This document shows positions 39,401 to 51,400 of a DNA stretch of 64,000 bases, piece by piece. Numbering within the stretch: position 1 is the stretch's first letter; each line of letters begins with the position of its first letter. The DNA comes from Himantopus leucocephalus. Lineage: Eukaryota > Chordata > Aves > Charadriiformes > Recurvirostridae. The stretch is taken from contig RSEF01000026.1 of NCBI GenBank assembly GCA_003993805.1, positions 6,388,394 through 6,452,393 of the forward strand, in the 5' to 3' direction. Both the position numbers and the translations under genes were made by a program. The notes under the pieces are model-generated. The model saw only the letters and a program-made list of their open reading frames with translations, made no database searches and was not told where the DNA came from.

Positions 39401-42400
39401 AGGCAACCGTGGGCATCGCGGAGGGCTGGGCAGGGCTTCTCCGCTCGAGCCCCGGGCTGCTTCTGCTTCAGGAAATTATCTCCGTGAGTTGGAAGATGTT
39501 TTCAGCCTGCGGGAGACACTAATAAATCGCAGTCTGGAGTCCAGCGTCCTGCCGGGACGTCCAAGGGGTTTGCGGCAGCACGGGCAGTGCTTTGCAGAGA
39601 GCTCCCTCCCTGCCCGGGCTCCCCCAGCGCTCGGCTCCGGACGCGCGGGAGCGTTTGCCAAAAGGGCAACACCGGGAGCAGCGGAAAAGAGCGAGGAAAT
39701 GACAGAATCTCTTTAAGACAAATCTTAACGAAGGTGCAATCAATCAGGCTCAGAAATGAGCCTCTCCGTCCAGTCGTGGCCAGTACAGCTGTCGACATTA
39801 CAAGTTGCAGTCTAACCGGAGCAGGAAAATAGTGTTTCTGTACGCCAGCGACCGTGTACGGCTGGACGTGGCAGGAGGCGCCGACCCTGTCCCGACATCT
39901 CCGAACGGAGCCGGGACGCCCTGTCCGGACACTGCACCAGCCCTCGCTCCCCAAAGGCAGAGCTGGGGGACCTGTGGGGCTGGGCTTGAAGCCTGACGAG
40001 ATGATTTAATGAATCCCTCCTGAGCTTCGGTTTTATGAATCATCCTCGGGGCCTCGCCAGCTGTCTGAGGCGATTATGCAATGTTTAACATGGGCCTTTT
40101 CCAAACCTCATGGAAGTCAACAGGAGCCTTTCTCTTCCACAGCCCTTTGGAGCAGGGCCGAGCCGCAGCGGCTCCCTCCTCCGCACCAGGCACCCCTGGG
40201 TGCTGGGGGGGGTGCGGGGCTGCGCTCGCAGAGGACCTCTCCCTTCTCTGCCGTGGGCTCCTCTGCGCAAGGAGCATCAGAAGGGCTGAGACAGCAAAAG
40301 CTGAGCACGGTGGCGAGGGTGGAAATGAAAGTGGACATCACCTCTCATCCCAAAAGCAGCACTGCAGCCCTCCCTTCCTCTCCCCACCTGCTCAGCTCCA
40401 CCTCTGCAGGTCCCTGTGACATCTCCCTTGCACTGGGAGCAATGAAATCATCTGTGGCTCCCTGGTCGCTGCTGTATTCACCCTGCGCCGTCACGGCGCG
40501 GACCGAGCCTGGCCATGCCACGCTGCCCAGGGCTCCCCGCTGCGCCAAGGGCACGCGTGCAGGCACGGCACGGCCGCTCCACCAGGAGCCAGCGGCAGGA
40601 TCCAAGGTTCAATCGCCTCTCGCATCAGAGGCCAGATAAGAGCTTTTCCCAAGAAGGGTAACCCAGGGTGCAGCACCCATCCCCGGGGGCCAGTCCATCC
40701 GGGGACCACAACCCCCCGTCCTGCAGGCGCCAGCGCAAAGGACTTCCCAGAGCTCCCATCTCAACCCCTTATTAGACACCGATGCCATGATTAATTAAGA
40801 GCTGAGGGCTACAGGAGCCGTTCCTCTAGAAAAGGTGGCTGTGGCTAATGGTCCATGGGGAGGGGACGGCAGTGGGACAGGGGACAACAGAGCTGAGCAG
40901 AGGGACACCCTGAGGACGGCAAAACCCAGGACAGCCTGCGTGCAGGCTGTTTTCCGGGAAGCAAAACATATCAGGATTTGCACAGTGAGCGGTTCAGGCA
41001 TCGTCACCCAACCAACCCACGGGGACTGGCCACCCCGGGGAGGACAGTCCCTTGCGCCCGCTCCCTGCCCCAGGGAGCCCCGCTCACCTGGAGTTTTTGC
41101 AGCAGCACCACGTCCGCGATCTTCTCCTTGTCCTGCTTGGTTTGCTTGGCCTTCCAGTACTGCTTCTGGGCAGAGTAGCGGTTCATGGGACATACTTTGA
41201 AGAGGCAATCTGGGAGGAGAGGAAGGCGAGCATGAGGCTGCAGCAGCCACACGGCCACCAGCCAGCAGGGCCAACGTCACTGAGGGGTGGGAGGGAGTGC
41301 TACTCCGGGACACTGCTCCCGTCCCAGCAGCATCACTGGGAGATGGTCCTCCTGACCCACAACCACCCCATGTGCTGCTGGGGGTCCAAGGGAGACCTGG
41401 CCGGGACTGGCGGAGGGTCGCGTCACCTCGTATTAGCTGGTGGATTAGTTTCAAATCAGGGCAAACAATGAGTCCAGGAGTGACTCCACTTCTCGGACTC
41501 GCGATTAGAAGTGTTCCCATTGGAAATGGCCGTGCAATTTGGGAAGGAAAACTTCAAGGGAAGAAAAAGTACTGATGAAGCCCAGCTGTACCAAACGAGG
41601 AGAGGATCCTGCCGGGAGGGAGGGCAGCCAGCAGGACACGGCCGCCGTGACACCGGGACGCGAGCAGACATCTCCACATCCCCCGCGTTACCCTGCCCGT
41701 GGGACACCCTGAGCCAGCAGGACCACAGGCTGCTGCCCCGCGGCACCCGCGCCATCGGGATACACTGGTTTCGCAGACACGCTGCTGTTCTCCCGTGACT
41801 TCTCACAGGGAGCCGCAATTACCAGTGCTGGAAGCGATGAGCTAAACCGCTCCTAAAAATCTGTATGTCAACAGCTGCATTTCAAGTCCTAAAAGAAACA
41901 TTTTGGAGACCCGAAGGGCATAGGCTTGCATCCCGGCTCTCCCAAACACTCGCAGAGTATCCATGTTCTGCAGATTGCCCCCATTTGCCTGTTTTTCCCC
42001 AGGCTGCTGTGGCCGGATGGGGGGTGGGAAGTGCGGACACCCGGCTCCAGGCTTTGGGAAGCGAAGCAGGAGAGGAGATGTCTGGAGATGAGGAGGCACT
42101 TACATCTCCCCAACCCTCGTTCAGGGCTGGAAGCTGTACGGGGCGAGGGCAGGAAGGGCTCTGCAGCCCAGATCGCCCTAATTACACCTGAAATAGCAGC
42201 CCAGAAACCTCAGACACGAAAAGAAAAGAAAAGAAAAAAAAAATCACTTCCATCTCTGGCCCCGGTCCCGAGCTGCTGGCAAGCACGTATTTATTTACCT
42301 GGGAGTGACGAACAAACAAGCGCAGAGCACATTTCTCACCGGCTCGGGCTGCTGGGATGAGGCCAAGTTTCACATTTCATTTTACCGGTCTATTTGCTAA

Positions 42401-45400
42401 CAGCACATCGCGCACCAAGGAGGCCGTGACGCCGGGCTTTTAATCGGGCACCCGCTTTCAGCTGCTGCAATGCCGGGCTGCCTTCTCCCCCTGCCCCCGA
42501 GCAGGGCTACCCAAACACCCGGGCTACCTGCAGCACCTGAAAACGTTTTCATTAAATTGCTAATGAGGCTGCAAAAGGTTCTGGTAGAAAGTAGAAATGG
42601 ATGAGGGGAGTAAAAAAAACCAAACAACACAGCTATTAAGAGATAGGTGCAAATCAAAGCCCAGGCTCCACGCGTGCGCTGCCCGGAGGGGCTGCCTGAC
42701 ACCCCCGTCTCAGTACGAAGTGTTGTTTTGCAAAGGAGGGAAACTGAGGCACGGAGTCGTTTGCACACAGAAAGTCTCCAGCAAAGCTCACGTCGGAAGC
42801 TGGAGATTTTGGCACCCAGGCCAAAGCACCGATGAGTTTTTGCGAGACGGATGGCGGGTGGAAAAGAGGGAAGCCGAGGAAAGGTCCCACGTCAGCACTG
42901 CCCGGCGAGAGCGAGCCAGCAGAGCGATGCTCAGCCGAGCTGCCGCAACCCACACCGCCACCGGGGCAAAACCTCCGGCGAACCCGCAGTGTGTGTGGGG
43001 GAAGGAGCGGGGCATTTCGGGCAGCGGCATGGCTGGGGGTCTCGCTGCCCGCTCGCCTTGCGGCCATCGCGGCGCCTGCTCGGCGCAGGATTGAAGCACT
43101 TTATTTGCTTTTTGTCCTGACGTGCCTGAACGCAGGGCTGGGAAGAGCGGAGGAGGGGGGGAAGAAACCGCAAAGAAAAGCAAATAACTGAGAGGTGCCA
43201 GGCGTCCTGGAGGGCCGAGCCCCGGTGCGGCCGAGCCGGGCGTCCCTCGCCGCAGGGACAGCCTCCCGGGTGGGTTTTGGCATTTCCAAAAAAACCATTT
43301 GGATCTGACTCCGGGAGAAGGGTCCTGTTTTCCCACTGGGAAGCCGAGTCGGGCCCCGGAGCGACCCGCGTGCGCCTCACCGCAGCGCAGGATAGGGCAG
43401 GGTCCGGCCACAGGATACGGGGACGGCAACAGCACATGAAAATCCTCTTAAGCCTCTTGGTGCTGCTGCGAGGAAACAGCAGCAGCCCGTTGTTTTTACC
43501 TCCCTCGCGGTGATAGCTATCGAGAAGGCAGACCGCTACTTTTCCGGCCATTAAAAAAAACGCCTGGATATCCTGATAGGGTTTGCATGGAGCAGGGCTG
43601 AGTCTAGACCAGACCTGCGCCTGGAAAAGAGATTCAACACCCGCCTGTGTCCAGGCAGGGAGGTGGTGTGGCCGCTGGGACGAGGCTTGCACTGGCCACC
43701 CGACGGCTGCTCTTCCCATCCAGCCCCGGGTGACAGTCTGCCGATGGCTGGGATGGCTCCCCGGGCTGTGGGACTCTGGGGAGCCGTGGGATGGCTCGTT
43801 AATCAGCCCCACGTACAAATTAGTGGCACCAGCTCCCACGGAGAGGCAGGTCACTGCTCGGGTGGGACTCCCACGGGGAAGGGTGCCTGCACGGCACCTC
43901 GCTGCGGGATGTCGAAGCCACCCTGAGAAAGAGGTGGAGGCACAAAGCAGAGTGGGGAACCAATATTTTAAATGATTTTTTTAAAGGGGACCTGAAATTA
44001 CAGGAGCTGGGATGAAAGGAGCGGCTGCCCTAAACCGAACCCCGAACCCAACAACGCAATCACTGGTTTTGGGCTATTTTCTCAGTGCACTGCGCAGCTC
44101 TACATACACCCCCCAGCTACAGGCTCTGAGCACCGGGCGCTCAAACCCAACCGGGATGCTCTTTGGGACACAGCCTTTCCCCTGCGCTTTGCCGCGCACG
44201 CGGGGCAGCCGGGCACACCAACCGCATCTCCCGGGTGCGGCGAGGGCAGAGCTGCGATCCCCCGGGCTCAGCGCAGCCCTTTGCTCCCCGGGGAACCCCA
44301 AGGTCGAGGCCGCCTCTCCGGCCGGCCCCAGGGCTTGCAAACGGGGGGAAGCGGGAGGCACGATCTGCTTTTCCAGGCGGCCTGTCCTGGCTTCTCCAGA
44401 CCGTTTCCACAGGCCTGGAGCCGCCCCGGCTTCCACTGACTCATCCCCTTTTCCGCCTGGACCTGGCCACGGCCGCCCGCTCCCGCCTGGGGCTGCCCCT
44501 CGCCCAGATGGGAAACGACGAGTGCAGCCCTGAGCGCCAGAGGAGACGACGCAGCCCAAAACGTGACGGCCGAGGACAGATCGGGATTTACCATCTCTCC
44601 CTAAGCCCTGCCTGCCTCGTAAATGGGCGACTTAATCCCCCGGCTCTCTCTGAGGTGCAGCCAAGCACAGCAGATGTAATTAGTGCTGAGCGCTAACAGA
44701 CTCGCCTTGAAATAGTTTGCCTGTTGCAACTGCCCCTACGGCTGTCCCCTCCCGTCCCTGGCTCCTGGTGGGTAGACACCCGGCTGCCGGCATCCCTGGG
44801 GAGGCATTTGGGGATGGTCGGACCCACCTTTGCCAAGGGTGGTTCCTGGCCACCCCTGCTCCTTAAGGCTGAGCTAAGGGGTCCCAAGGATCATCCCACC
44901 GTGGAGGTGGTTCCAATAAATGCATAAATGCCCCCAGAGGCAAACAGAGGAGGGTAAGAGGTTTGGCCAAGCCACAGAAACAAGTCTACAGAGGCTGTCC
45001 AAGATCCCTCCGGGCTCCTCTGCAAAGGACTAGCAGCACTTCCCAGCCCCGGGTGAGCTGGGATGCCTGGGACCCCGGTCCCCGTCCCTGGCATGGATGC
45101 TCGGGGCCAGCATCGTCCCCAAAGCTGCTCACGGCAGTGATGGAGCTGCCCCAGCCCGGTCCCAGTCTCACCTCGAAACTTCTTGGGCGGGTTGTCCAGG
45201 TCGCCGGCGGCCGGCTCCACCACGCACCGATCGTCCACCAGCCTGCGCGGGGGACAAAAGCGGGAGCAGAGTAGTCAACAACAACAAGATGACAGCGGGG
45301 CCCGAGAGAGCGGAGCGGCTTCGCCACAAACCACAGCGCTGCGCCACCGTCACCTGGCCCAGAGCGACGACATCAAAACCTGTTTCCCACCTATCTGCGC

Positions 45401-48400
45401 TCTACAAATATTTCACGCGACAGCGCTCGGCTCGCAGAGCAAGCAGCCGCTCTTTCACGCTTGCTCCGAACACGTCGCCCCTTGTTCGCCACCACCCGCC
45501 ATTTCTTTCACGTGGCGTTTTTTTCTTCCCCATTCCTTGGGGCAAACAGCAGCAGATACAAATCGGCAGTGAGGAAACGCGGTGCTCTGTGTCAGCCGCG
45601 CTCCCGGGGCCTTTGCTCAGCGACCCGTGCGGGAGGCTCTGATGCCCGCGTCCTGCCGGAGGGAATCCTGCCTTGCCCAGCTCCCGGCCGAGCCGAATCC
45701 ACCTCCCGACACGGTGCACTGGCTGCGGTGTTATTTCACTGTTAATCTGGCAAAAAATGCGATGAGTTCAACTTTCATGCAATGGTTCTCCTCCTCCGGC
45801 TGGGAGCTCACCCCACCGGGACACGGAGGGTGTAGCTGCTGCAGATGGAGGTGGCAGGGGCCCCCCAAAACCAGTTATTAATTATTATCTGATCAGAGGT
45901 GCTGGCTCTGCCCATCAGATGCGAAGGGCTGTGTGCCTCCTCCCTGCCCACCTCTTTGTTTTCCCAGCGTTGGGCAAAAATCCCGCGTGTTTGGCCTTGA
46001 AGGCTGAGGACCGCTTTCAGGGCAGATGGGACACTGCTTTTCAAAGTTACGGAGACCAGCGAAGCATAACCCGGCACCAGGTTCTGCTCAGCCCCCAAAA
46101 CGTGGAGGGACCAGCATCGCCCGAGGGGCTCGTGGCGCCGGGGCCACCCGGAGCTCGTCTGCACGGGCCCCGCGAGGCTTTCAAGGGAACTCGGTGCTCC
46201 AGCGAGACAGGCTGTACCCGCTCGCCCGCTTTCTCCCAGCCCCTGGGAAGCGATGCAGTGAGAGAAACTACGCTCCTGCCCCGGGCGAGGAAGTGAGAAG
46301 CGTGTCCCCACCTGCGGAGGCTGAATTCAGGCAGCCGGTAAGCGTGCGAGTGGATGCAGGAATGCACCCAGGATGCCATCCCGGGAGGGAGCATCCATCG
46401 CGGGGACAGCTCTGTCCCTGCGACAGGAGGGAAGATGCAGCCTGGACAAACCAAGCACACGCATGTGGCACGGTGGCGATGGGCACAGCGGAGCCCGTGC
46501 CGCCCCCTTCGCTCCCCAAGGGACTCTCGAACCCCCCCCCCAACAAACCAAACAGCCAAAACATTGCTGGAGACGGACACGCTGCGCCGCAAAGAGTTGG
46601 CAAAAGCCACAGATATCCCGCTGGCAGATCCAGCCTCCTTCCCCCCAGCCCAGCAGCTCTCCGGAGGAGGGGAAAATTCCTTTCAATAGCTCGGCAGAGA
46701 GGAATTTGGCCTCGGCGCTGATGGATTGGGACCCCGGGGACCCCGGCGCTGCTGCGTCCTTGGCAGCGGAGGCGCGGGCTGGCGCGGTGCTCTCAACACC
46801 TCCGCTGCCCCCGCCACCGGCTCCCTGCTCCCGCTAAAGCTCCCCGGGGTTGGGGGAGATTAACCTTAGATTTCAAACAAAGAGAGAAGAGCAATTTCTC
46901 TAATGCTTTTGGTGGCAGCGGAAGCTGAAAAACTATTAGCAAAGACCTAGAAGATTGTAAGAAAAACCCCCAAACCCACGAGGTTTCAGCAAAAGCCTGG
47001 TGAGCCGTTTGCCGGACCGGGCTGCTCATGGCTTCGCAAACACTCGGGGTCGGTACCGCAGGGGGTTTTGGGCTCCTGACCAGGGGCTGCCCAAACACAA
47101 TGAATGCCTTTTCCACGAGCCATGAGAGCAGGGAAGGAGTTGGGCATGTTCCCAACCTCCTGCGGGACACGGAGCCTCCGGAGGGCTGAGAAAGAGGGGG
47201 GGAAAACCAGAGCGGAGCAGAAGCAGCTGTGGACAGGGGCTGCACCACTCGTCTCACCTCGCAGGAGATATGCAAAGCCTCAGCCCAGCCCCGATGCCAC
47301 TTGTAGGCGGTTTTGGTTTCTATTACTATTATTTTGGTGGGGGACGGGGAGGAACAAATGCTTTTGACGCGCCTGAGAGTGAAGCCCGCTGAAGGCTGAG
47401 CCCTGGCCGACCCGCGGGTCGGGCTCACGGAGCAAAGCACCAACCCTGGGCACGTGCCCAGCGCCCACCACTGCCTCCAAAAGCAGAGGGTTCAATTCAT
47501 CCGTGCGCTTTAAAAAATAAAAATCCCCCATCGTCGTGGCTAGGGGGTCTCCGAGGAAGTGCCTGACCCGCGTGGCCCATTTTCAGTGCCGAAGTTAACC
47601 GCGCGGGAGCCTCCCACCCACGCCAGCTCTGCCTGCAGCGTTCGCCTGCCACTTCCCCGCACCCGGCGTTACCGCTCCACCAGGCGGGATTAGAGATAGT
47701 GACCTGCCAGGCTGGAAGTCTTAATTAGTTAATGATCTCAAGGCAGTTTCAGCATCTTTAATCCCAGGATTACACACTCTGCAGGAATGCAAAGTGTTAT
47801 TTTCATCAAACTGATACTCCAGACTAACATTCCCCAGTTAAAAATTGCTGAAAATAAGAGGATTCTGACAGGGCGGACATGAGTCACCTGGGTGACTGCT
47901 GGGGCCAGGATGCGCTTCCACGAATAACCCGCATTAGCGCGGCGGGATGGGGCAAAGCGGAGCTCCCTCCGCTATTAGAGCAGCGGGGACGCGTGGGCGC
48001 TCGCTGCCGTGCCGGGCTGCGGGGAGGGCGCCGGGCACAAGGGACGGCAGCTTTCATTTCTCAGGTGTTAACGAGAAAAAGGGGCTGCTGCCACCTGAGC
48101 AGCTGGAGGAAGATCCTGGGTGAAGCAGCAGGCTGGATGCGCCGAGGTAAACTTCACCCTTTGCCTTTTCCAGTTATCCCTAAGGGAGCACGAGGGGCCG
48201 GATCCTGCGCACGGATGAGCCTGCTGCCCGCAGCCCAGCAAAGCGCGGGTGAGCATCTGGTTAGTTTTAAGCCGTGCAAGTCATCGCAGTGGTTCCAGCG
48301 GGGCTTTCTGCATGCTTTAAAAAAAAAAAATAAATAAAAAATAATAATAAAAAAAAAATCGAGCACAAAGTGATTCCCTGGCCCGGGGCCAGCGCGCTTG

Positions 48401-51400
48401 GCCTCGCGCGAGGCAGAGCCTTTGCCGGAGGTCAGGGGAAAAGCAGCTCATCCAGCGCTGCAATCTGCAGCGGTCGGACACCCCGAGGCTCCCCGGGGAC
48501 GGCGGCCAGCTGGGGCTGACGTGGTGGAGCCATCGCTCCTGCAACGAGAACCTGGGCTGGGGAAGAGGAGAGAGAGAGTCTTCCCCGGCGGCGGTGCACC
48601 CGATGCCGAGGGGAGCTCCGGCACGCCACGGTCCAGGGGTGCACGGGGAAGGAGCAGGAGCCCAGGCAGGAGCCCCGGGCCACAAAGCCCACCGACCCCT
48701 GGAGGTGAGGATGAGGAGAAGGAGGAGGAGGAGGAGGAGGAGGAGGAGGAGGAGAGCTCGCTGTTGGGCACAGGGCTGGGTCAGCCCCTCTGGCTCGGGG
48801 TGCAAGATGGGTGCTGAGCGCGCAGGGAGGAACAAAAATAGAGTGAGCGAATGCAGGGAAGACACAAAAATGCAGCTTTTCCTCCCGCTGTCCCAGCGCC
48901 GGGAGGAGGAAGCCGCTCTTGGCCTCGCGTGCTTCTCCTCCCCGCAGAGACGAGTTTGTCCTGATCCGAGTTCGTCCTGACCCGGCAGAGCCGGAGTTAC
49001 CCTTTAACCAGCTGCGTTTCCCTGAACTGCTCCACCCTGCAAATCCACCTGCAATCACAATTACAGCTATCAAAGGTGTTATTTCACCTTAAACAGCCAA
49101 CGGCCATTCAGGCAGGTTTGCTACTGGCCCTTCCCCTCTGCAAGCCCACAGTGCCGGTCCCCGAGCCCCCGGCGGGTCCTGGGAGCCCCCCGGGGATGGC
49201 AGGGATGGGGCAGCACATCCCCCCCAGCAAGCGCAGGCGCCTGCACTGCATTTCTACTCCTTTCTGGCTCCGGCCATTCGATGCTGGCTTATCAGGGACA
49301 CCAGATAAGATGGGGACACTCGTGACAGCAGTGTCTCCCAGGGCTCACAGCATCACCCCATCCATCATGCTGGAGCGGGAACCAAATCAAGGTCCCCGAG
49401 CTCCTTTCCCTGCTTGGCCACTGGTCTGCTTTGCCTGAGTGATCCCCACAGGGCACCCCACATCAGTTCTCCCCCATCCCAGACCCAGTCCCAAAAGTTC
49501 CCTCTCCCCAAGCGCAGATCTCCCGGGAGTTACGGGCGACAGTCCCAAAGCAGCTGCACGCACAAGCTCTCCGCAGCGTGGTGCCATGCCCTGGCGAAAC
49601 CGCTGCTCAGTGCCAACCCCGCGGCCCCGCCGCACACGGCTGCTTTTGTCCCAAACTGTTTCAAGCTGCCATCTCCTCCGACACCTTTCATTTGCAGCAG
49701 TGAAGCCACAGCAGTGAAGTCGGGCAGCGCCTCAGAGCCCTTCCCCACCTCCTGGCCAGGAGTAGCCCCGAACCGAGCCAAGACAGAAGACCAAACCACC
49801 CTCGGCTCCCTGCATCTCACAAACTCCTCCTGGGCACCTTCCCATGCCCCCAAAACCGCTTCTGGCATCTTGTTCCTGTCCCCCCATCTCCCCCCAAGGG
49901 ACCGTGTCGCTCCCAGGGCGCTGAGCGGCACAGCCGAGGGATGCGACCAGCAGCGCGGCTGCCCTCAGCCCCGCTCCCCCGACACCTCGGGGCTCTGCTG
50001 CTTTACAGCGGCCAGCTCTCGCCCTGCCCTTCCATGGGACTTCTTAAGTAACCTCCTCCTTTTGGGCCGTCTTTAATGTTTTAGCTAGTTTGGGTATTTT
50101 GGCTCAGCGTTCTCCCACCTAGCCCAGCACTTGAGCACACAGGATTACTCCCCACCCTTCGGCGGGATGTTTTTCCTCCTTCAGAGCAAACGCCCACTGC
50201 GGAGAGGGTGTGCGGGAGGAAGGGTTTGTGCCCGGGGGCCTTCACGGGTGCGATTCGGGGGGACTGGGAGCAGAGGAAGCTCAGCGAGGGGCTGCAGGAC
50301 TCCCTCCACCTCTGCCGCCAATCCCCTCCATCATCCTCAGCGAGTTCCCTGGACAAAAGGAGGAAAGCACTTCAAAAAATAAAATAAAATGAGACTTAGT
50401 GTTAATAAAGGGCCTGATTCTGCTTCCTTGCTGCTTTTCAAGGCATCCCCCTGACCGTGGGACACCTGCGTCAAGAGGGAAGTCCGGTGCTGTGCGAGTG
50501 GCCGGTCCAGCCCCCGGGTACCCCCACGCACCCGGGGCTCGGGGCAAAGCTGCTGCTTTCCTGACGGAGCTGCTAAGAGCCCGGCAAGCTCCTGCAAACG
50601 ATGGCACCCATCCCTCTGAAGGCAAGGATGGCAAGGGCAGCCAGCTCAGCCCTGGCCAAGACCCTTCTCTTCCCATTTTCCCGCTGTCACCGGGCCGGCA
50701 GAGCTCCCAGACCCGCTGCCAGACACCACCAGTGACAAGGCACTGGGATTAATGGGTTTAACATGAAGCAGGAGCTGCAGCAGAGCCAGGCAGGAGGAAG
50801 CACCCCAGTGCGCGCCCCACCTCCTTTCCCATGCTCTCATCAGACCCCTTTCCCCTTCCTCAGCCTCTCCGGCCATTTGGCAAACGCAGCCGTGGAGGAG
50901 CTCGGTGCAAGCGGCTCCAAACTCCGCTGTGCCTCCCACCAGCGGTGCACCCCAAGCACGGACGGACAGAGCCCTGTGTGTCCCACAGCACCACTGGGTC
51001 AGTATTTAGTGGACATTCACACCTGCATCAGCCGGGACAGCCCTGCAACGCCAGCAGCACTTGCGGGACGAGCTCACTACCCTGCCGGGACGCTGGCATG
51101 GGGATGTCACCGCACCGGCACACTGGGGTACATCCCTTAATGTGACACTTGTGACCAGCACCTGGAGACACTCCATATCATCCCGTATAAACAGAGGATC
51201 CCACTGCAGACCCTCAGCCGTCCCACAGCCAAAACCCGTCCATCTGCGAGGAAGGATGGAGGGAACGCTTCCGGCACAGTGCTCAGCACCCGGCACAGTG
51301 CTCAGCACCCGGCGTGGGGCTGGCAGAGCTATTTGCCTTGCAAATGAGCTAAATAAGGTCCCAAGCTGTGGCAGGAGAAGCACTCTGGGTGAGTCACCCA

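Noticed and set aside
48594..48980. Arg/Glu-rich frames across the GGA repeat
   Set aside because: These are artefacts of a trinucleotide repeat inside intron 1 of ITPR3.
50400..50430. GGGCCTGATTCTGCTTCC, similar to a common reptile repeat phrase
   Set aside because: A single short match with no supporting flanking sequence.
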